A DNA stretch of 64,000 nt from Hirsutella rhossiliensis. Taxonomy: Eukaryota > Ascomycota > Sordariomycetes > Hypocreales > Ophiocordycipitaceae. This document shows, in pieces, positions 44,425-54,212 of this stretch. Under the pieces are notes generated by a model that worked only from the letters and a program-made list of their open reading frames with translations, searched no databases and was not told the DNA's origin. Each line of letters starts with the position of its first letter. The first letter of the stretch is position 1. The DNA lies in contig NW_025408667.1 of the NCBI RefSeq assembly GCF_020360975.1, forward strand, positions 7,564,001 to 7,628,000, given 5' to 3'. The translations under genes and the position numbers were made by a program.

Positions 44425-45778
44425 TTGTCTCTGTCAACCTCCTTTCCGAGTAGAAGTACCTCAGGTTCTTGTGGTCCGTTAGGATCTTGAAGTGCTCTAC
44501 TGCCCGTAGCTCTGGTTCCCACTGCTCCAAACATCTGAGAATGGCGAGTAGCTCCTTGTCATGGATAGCGTAGTTCGCTTCGGCTGCCGAATGTTTCTTC
44601 GAGAAGTATGCGACAGGTCGTACCAGTCCATCCTTATCATCTCTCTGCAAGAGCACGCCTCCCGACGCGAATCCTGAAGCGTCTGCTTCCACGATAGTCT
44701 CCCTTTCTGGATGGAAGTGTGCAAGGATCGGGGCCGTGATCAACAAGTCCTTGAGCTTCTCGAAGGCTTCTTCGCACAATTCATCCCAACGGAATGGCAC
44801 GTCCTTCTTCGTTAGCCGCGTTAGCGGCTCCGCTATCACCGAGAACTCTGGCATAAACATCCTGTAGAAGTTCGCGAATCCAATAAAACTCCTCACGGAC
44901 TTAACATTCGTCGGGGTTGCCCATTCCTTCACAGCCTCAACCTTCTCAGGGTCGACTCGGATCCCACACTCCGCCTCGATGATAAACCCAAGGTATTTCA
45001 CAGCCTTGACTTCGAATTCACTCTTGTTGATATCCAGTTGCAGCCCGGCGTCCATCAGTCGTTGGAGGACCTTGCCGACCTTGTCGCGGTGGTCTTGCAG
45101 GCTTCCAGAGGAGAAGATCAGGACATCGTCGATATATGCTGACACAAAATCGTCTAGGTAATCCTGGAGCGCGCTGTTAATGTACCGCTGAAAGGCTGCT
45201 GGTGCGCCTGTCAGGCCGAATGGAACTACCAGCCATTCGAAGGATCCATAGCGCGTTCTGAAAGTTGTCTTTTCCTCGTCGCCGGGGGCGACCCTGATCT
45301 TATGGAACGCTGCTATAACATCTACCTTGGTGAACCACCTTGCCTTGGCTATCGTTCGCAAGGTCTCGCTCAGTAAGGGCAAGGGATAGCGGTCCCTCTT
45401 CGTTATATGGTTCAAACCTCTGTAATCCACGCAGAAGCGGATGCCTCCGCCGGGCTTCTTCACCATAAGGACTGGTGCCGCGGCTGGCGAGCTGCTGACT
45501 CTAATAAATCCCTTGTCGAGTAGTTCTGTGAGAGTCTTCCGTAGTACCAATAGCTCCTCGCGGGACATGCTGTAAAGCGGTCCCCAGGGTAGGGGCTTCT
45601 CTCGGCCATGCTCGTCTTTCAGCACTTCGATCTTCAGGTCCACACCTGGCCGATGAGGGGGCAGCTGGTCGGCCAGTTGCTGAGAGAAAGCTCGAGACCA
45701 CTTGTGGTACTGTGGTGGCAGCTTCTCCATTACGTCAGTCTTCGGTTTCGGTCTTAGGGCCTTGTCAATATCCGCCAT
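44348..45778 (-). pseudogene. Retrotransposon reverse transcriptase and RNase H (frame-broken at 3' end)
   Basis: Reverse transcriptase with VKKPGGGIRFCVDYRGLN, VPFGLTGAPAAFQRYIN and the catalytic YIDDVLIFS, then RNase H (VEADASGFASGGVL, AIHDKELLAIL, LTDHKNLRYF). The frame departs from the conserved one at ~44432, where GAGACAAG stands in place of an expected longer GA run. Confidence 0.93.
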
Positions 45779-45831
45779 CGTGACCGAGTGAACTCCAATG
45801 CCGCCTTTGCGTTTGTCACGGCGTGCTTCTG

Positions 45832-46317
45832 CTAAAAGGTTGCGGCCATGACATTAGAGACATCTAGCTGTGGAGGCTGGTAACGTCGTCGGTCTCGTAC
45901 TTGAACTCCATTGGACCCGATCTCGAGATATCCTTCCTTCGCATGGATGTGAACATCCTGGTCTTCCATCCATCGTTTACCCAGGATCATATCCCAGTTC
46001 AGATCGTCGATGACGTACATGAAAACACGATGCTGCTGATGTCCATCGAGGTCGATCGACACATACGTGATCTTGTCGATTTTGACCTCCTTGCCGTCTC
46101 CCGCTGCATTCTCCAAGATGCGCGGCTGGACGCGTATATGTGGCAACTGGAGAGAGTGAAATGTGCGCTTGCTAACCGCGCCGTAGCAGAGGCAGCCATA
46201 GTCGACAAGAGATGGCACGAAGTCTGTGCCGTTCACCCTGACGTCTGCTATGAACGGTTCTCCGTCCATTTTTGCTTTTCCGCTCACATCCCATTCTCTC
46301 ACAGCCGCCGCGTGTCC
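45832..46317 (-). pseudogene. Retrotransposon aspartic protease region
   Basis: In frame with the preceding zinc-knuckle part but separated from it by a TAG at 46318-46320. The protease strand carries VDYGCLCYGAVS where retropepsins have D-S/T-G, so the flap-side residue next to the catalytic Asp is Tyr. The later WDMILGKRWMED block is normal for the family. It ends at TAG near 45832, and the RT frame follows in the -1 frame after a run of four T. Confidence 0.8.
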
Positions 46318-46862
46318 CTAGTCTGAATCTTCATCGTTATGAGAAGAAGTATCGTCTTCGGCGACCTCGGCTTTAGTGACCGCTGGTCGTGACGGGGTCA
46401 CGGCATTGACCTGAGTGCGTCGGGTCGTGTTTGCGGGTCGGATAGGCGCAGCCAATGGACAGCGCTCGATTCTGCAGTTGTCTCTTCCACAACGGAGGCA
46501 ACGCCCTTCACGGTAACGGGCGTCCATCTCGGCCTGGTCGACCCACTTGGCACGCTTGCCCAACAGCGCTTGGTCTTCTGGTCGCTTGGATTGGTAACCA
46601 TATGTGTTCTTATCACTGCGGGTGCGCGCAGCGTTCACTTTCGCGGATGCTTGTAGAGTTGGTTCCCATTCCATCATATCCTCTCGTCTAACTTCGGTTT
46701 TCTGGCCAGGCTGTTTCTGGGCAGCCTGGCCTCCATGATTCTGGTGGTTGTCATAGTTGTCCGAACTCTTTGTGTTGCCTCGAGGCCTTTTCCACTGACC
46801 CAACAATTCCATCTGGCTGCTCAGCGAATCGCACCTCCTCGCCAGCCCAACATAGCTGCTGA
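46318..46862 (-). pseudogene. Retrotransposon Gag C-terminus with zinc knuckle
   Basis: Reads SYVGLARRCDSLSSQMELLGQW, then a basic region and a knuckle CLRCGRDNCRIERC (Cx2Cx4Cx4C; the usual His is Cys). It is offset by one base from the N-terminal Gag frame. Confidence 0.8.
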
Positions 46863-47570
46863 TGGCAGAGGGTCAGAGCCTATGAGGGCTGCTTTCATTT
46901 TATCGTTTAGTGCCTCCTGGAGGTAGGAAATCTTGCTGTCATCTGGCCAATACTCGGCGTTGGCATTGGCGATCTCCCTCTCAAAGCGGGGGTAAAAGGA
47001 CGTGAACGGTTCATTCTCTCCTTGCTTAATCGAATGCAGGTTGCGTGTAGCTCTCTGCTTGCGATCCCTCTCCCCGTACAGCAATTCGAGGCGGTTGAGT
47101 AGTTCAGCAACATTGAACGTTTTCTTCTCGGTTTGCATCTCCACAAATGTGGTCACGTTGTCTTTAGCCTTGCCTTCTAGGCTCATGAAGATGTACATAA
47201 AGTGGCCTTCTGCATCTCCAAGGGCTTCTTTGTCGACTCGTAGCTTTCCTTCGGTTTCTAGTTTCCAGCTTCGCCACTGGGCCTTGTCGCCGCCGAATTT
47301 CGGTATGTCTCGTAATTTGGGGCGCTTGGTTGGGTGAGGGTTGTGAGTGGCGACCACACGAGTGTCCTCAATGGGGACAGCCGGGGTGACAGATGGCGTT
47401 GGCTCTAGGAGTTCAGACGAACGGGCTTGCTGGTGTTGTTGGAGTTCCAGGGCAATAAAACGTTCTTCAAACTGGGTGTTTCTTCGGGAACTCTCTTCTC
47501 TCAGACTTCGTATCTCGGCAACCAGGGCGCTGAGGACGTCCGGCTGCATGTTGTTGTTATCTTCGGCCAT
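46821..47570 (-). CDS. Retrotransposon Gag N-terminal part
   Basis: From the ATG at 47570 (MAEDNNNMQPDVLSALV) the frame encodes a coiled-coil N-terminus and the capsid-like retrotransposon gag domain (DIPKFGGDKAQWRSWKLE, FTSFYPRFEREIANANAEYW). It stops at 46821, while the similarity continues in the -1 frame. Confidence 0.85.
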   Translation of the reverse strand: MAEDNNNMQPDVLSALVAEIRSLREESSRRNTQFEERFIALELQQHQQARSSELLEPTPSVTPAVPIEDTRVVATHNPHPTKRPKLRDIPKFGGDKAQWRSWKLETEGKLRVDKEALGDAEGHFMYIFMSLEGKAKDNVTTFVEMQTEKKTFNVAELLNRLELLYGERDRKQRATRNLHSIKQGENEPFTSFYPRFEREIANANAEYWPDDSKISYLQEALNDKMKAALIGSDPLPSAAMLGWRGGAIR

Positions 47571-47612
47571 CGCGACTTCGCTGAACGCTAATAGTTCGAC
47601 GGGACTCAGTTT

Positions 47613-47688
47613 GGTGTCTTCAGTGTCTTCGGTGTCTTCGGTGTCTTCAGTGTCTTCGGTGTCTTCAGTGTCTTCAATGTCTTCAGTG
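47613..47688. repeat. 9-bp minisatellite in the retrotransposon leader
   Basis: About eight copies of a GTGTCTTCG/A-type 9-bp unit between the primer-binding site and the Gag ATG. On the minus strand it stays open as repeated Glu-Asp-Thr codons upstream of the first ATG. Confidence 0.88.
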
Positions 47689-47700
47689 ATCTTGATAGTA
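47689..47700 (-). other. Self-priming primer-binding site
   Basis: TACTATCAAGAT on the minus strand lies immediately downstream of the 5' LTR. It is the exact reverse complement of the 12 nt at 47762-47751 inside the LTR (ATCTTGATAGTA in RNA sense). In Tf1-type elements the 5' end of the mRNA folds back on such a site and primes reverse transcription. There is no match to a tRNA 3' end starting TGG. Confidence 0.8.
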
Positions 47701-47890
47701 TGTGAAAGGCCTCTAGTGAGTTGATACAACTAACTAGTCCCTATGCTGTTTACTATCAAGATAGAGAAGAAAGAAAGAAAGAAAGAGAATCTACTACATG
47801 AGAGCACAATAGCATTTTATAGCTTCGAGCCAATGGAAGGTTCTAGAAGCTAGGCGGCGCAGCCGCCGTTAAAGCGGCTTGCCCGTTACA
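47701..47890 (-). repeat. 5' LTR of the retrotransposon
   Basis: 190 bp, apparently identical to 42429-42618 and followed by the GAAAC target duplication (47891-47895). Confidence 0.97.
47815..47821 (-). promoter_or_regulatory. TATA box in the 5' LTR
   Basis: TATAAAA on the minus strand, ~53 bp upstream of the predicted transcript 5' end at 47762. An ATTGG (CCAAT-type) box lies just upstream at ~47832. Confidence 0.6.
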
Positions 47891-49417
47891 GAAACAACCA
47901 ACTGGGTACAAAATGCGCGCTCGAAAAAGATGCTATAAATAGTGTTGATGTACTGACTATGCGAGGACGGTTTGCTGTCGCCGTATTTTTGTTGCCGAAA
48001 TTATTGACCACTGGCACATATAAGCCGAGACTTTCAAACCAGTAAAGGCATAGAAATCGCTAGGTCGATGACTCGTCTAATAACAGGGGGCTCTGCGATT
48101 TACACATAAGAGGGTCACCTGCCAGCTCCCCTGTCACGGTACTAGTCAGGCCATACGAAGACGTACTGCAGCGGAGAACCCTTGCCGTATAAGATTTGCT
48201 GGAAGGCTCTCCATAGAATGCGCTGGCAGGTCGTCTATTTATATGCGCTAGAGGGAAGGTAAGGTTTAGGGCCGGTTAGAGTACGAATGTAGTTAAAGGA
48301 ATGCTTGATCGAACAGTGACAGGAGGCCCGGGAGACCTCCTTGTGTGTAAATGCTTTGAGCGCAATCTTCATATATGCCAACGAACTACCGGCGAGTCAA
48401 AAGCCTGCCATCACCAAGATAAATGCGACAGGTTGCTTTACACATTTCTCGCATGATGTACACTGGGGGACTCAAACTCCCTTCATCTAGACTCCGTAGT
48501 AGAGCAGGAGGGGCCTCCTAGTAGCCAGCTTCCGTCTTCATCCCAAGTACTTCGTACACGGGGGAAACACAGTCTATGCCTCAGGATGGATTTCCGAGCT
48601 TCGCATAGTCGAATACAGGAAAACGGGCCCACGCCAGACTCACGCAGCTATGCATATAACAAGAGGTGACCCACGATACGTGTAATTCTTCATGCCATCG
48701 CTTTGCCCACACATCGTCACCTAAAATAAGTTTGGGCCTCACTGCCTTTGCGAATCCTTTCGCCTTTGGTCTCGGGGTAACTTTCGTCACGTAAATGGTG
48801 CCTCGCTGCCTTGCCGATTTCTTTGCGCGACCGCAGTCGTGACACTTATATGCATTGTGAGATATGACCGCTCTGTCAGCTGCGAGGACCACGCATACTC
48901 ATATGCCCCAGTGGATGGCCACCAACTGGGATGACGACGCAGGTGGTATGTACAAAGCCCCTTTGCCTCCCACGTCGAGGTCCCTCGAGTCATGTCACCG
49001 TTTCGACGTAACAACAATGCGTTATTACACGTGGCGAGTACGCGGATAGCATAAGGATGAAAACGTTACATCGACGTTGCTGGTTAAAGAGCCAGTCAGC
49101 AGCGGGACAAAAGCGGTGAACAAGATGCCGGGTACCCTGCAGTCGATGGACTGGTTGCTCTGCCCGGATCGGCCGAGCTCATAGAATGCTTCGAGCGTGT
49201 TAACTTTTCAACCAACAGGCAGCTTGGCCGGATCCCGGGGGCCTGGTGTAGGGGGCATATCGGAGCCGAGGTGCGGATGGCGACGCCGCAGAATGGTCTC
49301 CAACAGCGGCAACCCATCCTCCAAGCTCGAGAAGAAAGTATGGCATAGTTTTAGAGAGATCCGAGTGCCATGGTTTTCTTGCTCATGGTCCCCCATCAAA
49401 GCCAACCGCTTTACCTT
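47891..49417. other. Region between retrotransposon and NLR-like pseudogene
   Basis: No gene is recognised. It starts with the target-site copy GAAAC. Short minus-strand frames at 48581-49017 have no known domain. It could include further decayed DNA of the NLR-like locus. Confidence 0.4.
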
Positions 49418-51900
49418 CTAAAATAATAAAGGATGTAAAAGAAAGGATTCAACAGCACGCCGTGTAGCAGACTCAAGTAACTCGATAATAGACTCATTGC
49501 CGGCTCCAATAGCCAACAGCAGCATTGTACGGTCTAACCTTTCAAGATCAGTCTTTTTTGCGGCGAGTAGTAGCTTAACGATAGCCACGTTGCCGCTGAC
49601 GGCGGCCTCGTGCCCGTACTGGGCGACCAACGACAGCGGCGTCTGGCCATGAATATTCTTGGCGTCGATCTCCGTGGTAGTTCGGCTCCCTCGCTGTACA
49701 ATGGTGGTCAAAAACCCTGTCAATCCATTCCCCGGCATGACGTGTATGAGTTTTGTCCCTCGTGGTGGGTTGAAGACGGAATAAGCGCGCTCTACTACCC
49801 AGTAATCACGCACCCCTATATAGTTCTACGAGAGGCCCCTTTTGAGGAAGAAGTCCTTGACAGACTGGTGGATGAATTGCACGTACAACTTCTTGGACGA
49901 CGATACAATCTCGGCGAGTCCGCAGCTGAGGGTTTTGACTCTTCGCTCCATTACGTCGCAGCCGCATTCGTCGTCGCAGTTACAGGCGTAATCGCCAGAG
50001 GTCCGACATTCTTGCAATGTCCGATATGGGCATTCAGCGTCAACTATCATGACCCAACGCAATTCGTCCAGCGACAGCGGCCGCATAGCAAAGCAGATCC
50101 ACTGAATTAGCTGCAGTGAAACCGTTGTATTGTCCATGCTTTCGACGAGGCCGTTGTATACGTCATTCAGACCTACGGGGACAGAATTGACTTTCGCTTT
50201 GATCTTTGTGAAAATGCCCCTGTGCGACTCAGGTTCTGAACGAGCTCCACCACGAGATGCGCCCACATGAAAATGCCCTCGGCACGGTGGATAATTGTAG
50301 CCGGAACCGAAGACTCCGTCCGGCAAAGTGTGGAGAGCCTATCTTGTACATAGGTTGAAATATCCTCCTGGTTTTCTTTCTCAAGACATACTTCGAATGC
50401 ACCGTTCGGGTCCAGAATCAAATAGTGACGACAATTAAAGCAGATGCGCAGCCGTTCAGAGGCAGAGAGCGGGAGACTCTCAAGCAGAAACATGAACTCG
50501 TCGGCTAGGCGCACTGCATTCTCTTCGCCACACTCGTCCAACGCGTCGACAAACAACCAGACTGCGCGAGTCTCTAGGACCTTGGGAATAGATGACTGGA
50601 AGAAAAGTCGTAGCTCTTCTTGATGCCATTGCCACTTTCCACCCGGCTTGCCGGACTTTTTGCGCTTCTGTTCATAGGTGTCGACGAGATCTTGCAGTGC
50701 GCGGGGCATCTGCCCAAGGACTTGATGAAGGAGGGACCGGAAGAGGTCACAAGGGGTTCTTTGGGGTTCATCGCCGCGACCATGGAAGGAAAATGAGGAG
50801 CAAGGTCACTGTCTCCGGATACACGATGGTCGAGGGCGTATTTTAGCAACGTCGATCTCCCAGAGCCCGGCTTTCCCTTGATCCAGAGCAGACCTCGATC
50901 GCAAGCGACCCAACTCTTGTACGTCCCGGGACCCAGCAGCTAGTCGCATGTACCCTTGTGGGCGTCCCCAATGTCATGGGAGTGTTTCTCCATTTGCGGA
51001 AAGGATAGCGATCTGAGGCATTCTTGAGACAGCTGCGAGAGTTTCTGTCGCAGTGATAAGCCTGCGATGCGTTCAGCACAACTATTTGGTCCTAAACAGC
51101 CTGCTCAAGTGAGCATCTACGTACTCTTTGTGCTCGAGCCCTGGCTCTGACTCGGTGCCGCAAGCGCCCGCCGAATAAGGCCTTGAATCCGGTTTTGAGC
51201 CTTTTTATACTCGTGGTCTTCGGGCCCGAATTTGACCATTTCCGAGTGCGTGCGGTTGACGGCGCAGATGTGCTCCGGTCCGTCCTCCCATGGCCGGCAG
51301 TGGGTAGCTGCCGATTTGGTCACCAAGACTGCCCGTGGTCCTTTCATTTGCCACTTGCCCCTTTGCATGCCTGAATGGCCGCCGGCGACTTGACGGTTTC
51401 GTAGAAACAAACAACCTCAGTCTCGCCCCGGCCACGTAGCGCCCCGTGAAACTCTCTCTGCTGTATGCTAAGGATTTGGGAATTAATGTTTCCAATCGAC
51501 TCGACGAGGAATCGGTTCGGCTCATCCCCCACCATTGAGATGGGTGAAGTGATGTCCATGCCGTCGTGTGGGACACCGAAAAAGACGATTCCGTACACGG
51601 CTCTAACGAGTTTCTGGTCATCCCGGTTGCTTGACTTTGATAGTGATATGAGGATCTACCGTCTCGTGAGAATACTGCACGACACATATTGCAAGTGGAC
51701 CTGCCTGCTTGACGACTATGCCCCCCAAGCTGTGGGCGATGAATATGATGGGCCTCAGAGTCGCCGAAGAAGCCAACGCCAGGAGGCTGCTGTGAAGAGA
51801 CGTCCCGGGGTCACATTGCGAAACGTGGCCGTGGCTGTACGCGAGCGCCCATCCGTCTCATGGGCCAGAGTCCAGACGTCGGGGCCGGTAGAGTTGTCCT
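49418..51900 (-). pseudogene. Decayed hydrolase-NACHT-ankyrin (fungal NLR-like, STAND) gene
   Basis: Reading the minus strand gives, in order: an alpha/beta-hydrolase-like N-terminal domain (IIFIAHSLGGIVVK at ~51740; GIVFFGVPHDGMDI; FYETVKSP; CRPWEDGPEHICAV; FGPEDHEY), a linker (SHDIGDAHKGTCD, WVACDRGLLWIKG), the P-loop at ~50850-50880, Walker B-like VWLFVDALDECGE, the C-terminal NACHT region (LIQWICFAMRPLSLDELRW, FIHQSVKDFFL) and ankyrin-like repeats (DAKNIHGQTPLSLVAQYGHEAAV). The gene is broken: a TAG replaces a Trp codon at 50940-50942, the P-loop Lys is Arg (GKPGSGRST, codon 50856-50858), there are frame changes near 50210 and ~51350, and sequence is missing before the ankyrin part. Intact relatives are cytosolic non-self sensors linked to incompatibility and cell death. 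Confidence 0.87.
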
Positions 51901-52538
51901 GCTTTGGGAGGAAAGATTGCAGTTGCTCTGTGTCCTAGCCGAGGGCCACTCCACGGACGCGGAATGTCCGTCCCTGGCTCTCGCCGTCTTGCTGGCTCTC
52001 GCGGGGCTGCCTCCGCCACAGCCATGGAAGCATCGCGCAAGCTCAAGACCCCGGAATGCGTCGTCGGATCCGGAGCAGAGGCGATGGATCTCGAGAGGAG
52101 AGCAAGAGTCGCCAAGAAGGCGGGGTGGCCGGCCGAATGCCACAGCGCCTCCTCCTTCCTCCTTTGGGTGTGCGGAAGGAGCAAGCATGGCATGTCGTGG
52201 GTAAGGATTCCTCTACCCAATGAGAAAGAATGCCTCGTTATCGTCGGTACGGTACATGTATCTGCCAGGGAAGCTCACCATGAAAGAAGTCCCGGGGGCT
52301 CTGCCGCGCACAAGTCGCGAGGATCCCTGCCATGCAGGCCATTCATGGATATTGACCAGTCGCCCTTTTGGTGGCTGATTCGAGGGTTCAGCATCTCGAG
52401 GCGTCGAGCGCTTGCTCGTACCGTCTATCAAAGGCTCTATCGAAACTCCGTTGCATGCCCGCTGCCCATTCCCAACGTTGACATCATCATACATGCACTC
52501 CCCGTCTCACTGCCGCGAGGGCCGGGAGAGATTCAGCG
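51901..52538. other. Spacer between NLR-like pseudogene and RING-CH gene
   Basis: 3' flank of the RING-CH gene. A plus-strand frame (51904-52899) is a shadow, antisense to the RING-CH gene in its right part. The lost 5' end of the NLR-like gene may lie here. Confidence 0.4.
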
Positions 52539-54212
52539 TCAACCCGTCGGTGCGTCGTCACTCCGTCCTCGTCTGCGCCTGTCCACGTTCTTGACCCGTC
52601 GGTTCCCCAGAGCCGCCACCCGGCGCGACTTGGTGTACACCCTCACCGTGTCCTTGAGCACAACGTACAAGCACCCCCCTATCAAGCTGCGCCCCCACTG
52701 CTGCTGCAACAGGCCTGGACGCCCAACCGTCCCGTGGCGGCTTGCCTTGGTCCACGCCTTGGGGAGCGCCAGCCGCAGCGCCTCGCCCATGGCCAGCGAG
52801 ATGCCGGGCAGGATCAATGCGCCGACAATGGCATTGGACACGTTGGACAGGATGGCGCCGATGCCCAGCCGGCGGGGCGGCGCTTGGGGAGCTTCGTGAC
52901 CTTGACCCCCCTCGTCTGCGTTGTTGCCTTGGTTCGGCGGGGCGACCGGTGCTGCTGGCCCGTCGTGGGCATCCGCCTCGGGTTCGGGGTGCTCGACGAT
53001 TTGGGCCATCTCGATGAGTTCCTGGTCAACAGGAATGCCGTCCTCGTCCCGCTCGACCTCTCCGATCTGGAGCTCCACCATTATCTCGCCTTCCATGTGG
53101 CCGTGGGCCTCGCCTTCCTCGTGGACGATTTCGATGTGATGAACGTCGTGGCCGCCGGGCTGGTCGACGTCGTCTGGATCCAGAGCATCCATAATCCCCT
53201 GCAAGATCCCGAGCACTCCTCCCTCGGCGTTGTGCTGCCCGCCACCTTGGTTATCCGCCATCTGCTGGCCCGCGTTAGGCCGTTCCTCCACGGGCGGCAG
53301 CCCCACGAGTTGCCGGTTAAGCTTGACTTCGTGGGGCAGGACAAACTCCCGCCAGAGGTTGTAGTACATGGACCGGACGTACGGAAAGACGGCAATGGCG
53401 AGGCGAGGCGAGGGTGGCCAGCTCACAAAGTCGTCTTCGTGCATGATGTGGTACATGCCATACTGGTTCATGTCAGTTGCTCTGCTCAGAAAGACGGGAA
53501 GAGGATAAGTGCGGGATAGAGAGGATGAAGCGGGCAAAAGCAGAGGGAAAGAAACAGAGGAGTTGAGTAGCTGGGGTAGTGGCAGACTCACCAGAGAGGC
53601 GGCCGGCAAATACACCTTGTTGCTCAAGCTGGGCAGCAGCCTACCAAAGAGCAGTGCGGGCGCCACGTTCATCATGGCCAGGGCCCTCCAGATGCGGTCC
53701 TTGACGAACCCAACGCTGCCGGCACGGGACGCGTCGATGACCAAGTCGGGTCCCAGCAAGAACCGCAGGAGCGAGTCCTTGCCAGCAAACGTCCACAGAG
53801 CCAGGGCGCCATACAATTGAAGGCTGAACTGGACGCCCATGGAGACGCCGGTGAAGAGGACAAAGGGGCTGACGCGAGTGAAGCGACGGTGGATTGCATC
53901 CTCGGCGGCGACGACAAGGTCCCAGTGGCCCTCGAGCTCAATCTTGGACTTGCAGACTGGGCAGAAGAGCGGCTTGTTAGAACGCTCGCAGTCAGTGACC
54001 CAGGAGAGCATGCAGTCCTGATGGGCTTCGAGCGTGCACGGGCACGGGTCAACCCACGAGCCAGGGGGGTCCGAGGGATCCTGGTCTGTCAGACAGATAA
54101 AGCACCGGCGGGGGGCGTCGACGGGGCGAGGGGCCGCGATGGCGTCGGGGGCCGCGGGAGGCAGCGTGGGGGAGGCGAGGCCGTCGTCATCCGGTGTCGA
54201 ATGTCCCTCCAT
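52539..54212 (-). CDS. RING-CH (MARCH-type) membrane E3 ubiquitin ligase
   Basis: Exons on the minus strand are 54212-53592 and 53462-52539, 514 residues. The RING-CH domain is complete: Cys37, Cys40, Cys57, Cys59, His64, Cys67, Cys84, Cys87 (C4HC3). It is followed by hydrophobic segments near ~105-130 and ~165-190, an acidic/His-rich central region (~300-390) and a hydrophobic segment near ~420-440 (IVGALILPGISLAMGEAL). MARCH-type ligases sit in endomembranes and ubiquitinate membrane proteins. The 129-nt intron (GTGAGT...CCAG) is a multiple of three without stops, so retention would add 43 residues; the spliced product joins LPAASL to YGMYHIMHEDDF. I use MEGHSTPDDD as start because the frame upstream has only a TTG. 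Confidence 0.85.
   Translation of the reverse strand: MEGHSTPDDDGLASPTLPPAAPDAIAAPRPVDAPRRCFICLTDQDPSDPPGSWVDPCPCTLEAHQDCMLSWVTDCERSNKPLFCPVCKSKIELEGHWDLVVAAEDAIHRRFTRVSPFVLFTGVSMGVQFSLQLYGALALWTFAGKDSLLRFLLGPDLVIDASRAGSVGFVKDRIWRALAMMNVAPALLFGRLLPSLSNKVYLPAASLVSLPLPQLLNSSVSFPLLLPASSSLSRTYPLPVFLSRATDMNQYGMYHIMHEDDFVSWPPSPRLAIAVFPYVRSMYYNLWREFVLPHEVKLNRQLVGLPPVEERPNAGQQMADNQGGGQHNAEGGVLGILQGIMDALDPDDVDQPGGHDVHHIEIVHEEGEAHGHMEGEIMVELQIGEVERDEDGIPVDQELIEMAQIVEHPEPEADAHDGPAAPVAPPNQGNNADEGGQGHEAPQAPPRRLGIGAILSNVSNAIVGALILPGISLAMGEALRLALPKAWTKASRHGTVGRPGLLQQQWGRSLIGGCLYVVLKDTVRVYTKSRRVAALGNRRVKNVDRRRRGRSDDAPTG

Larger units (their letters stand above)
42429..47890 (-). mobile_element. Complete Ty3/gypsy chromovirus-type LTR retrotransposon
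   Basis: A 5,462-bp element in minus orientation. Two 190-bp LTRs (TG...CA ends) appear identical base for base, and GAAAC flanks both sides (42424-42428 and 47891-47895), so the insertion is recent. The internal order on the minus strand is Gag with a zinc knuckle, protease, reverse transcriptase, RNase H, integrase and a C-terminal chromodomain, the Ty3/gypsy order. A 12-nt primer-binding segment next to the 5' LTR is complementary to a stretch inside the LTR transcript, as in self-priming Tf1/sushi elements. A polypurine tract precedes the 3' LTR. The frame is broken at several points (see individual parts), so this copy as sequenced cannot make a full polyprotein without recoding. No heavy RIP signature is visible. 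Confidence 0.96.
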
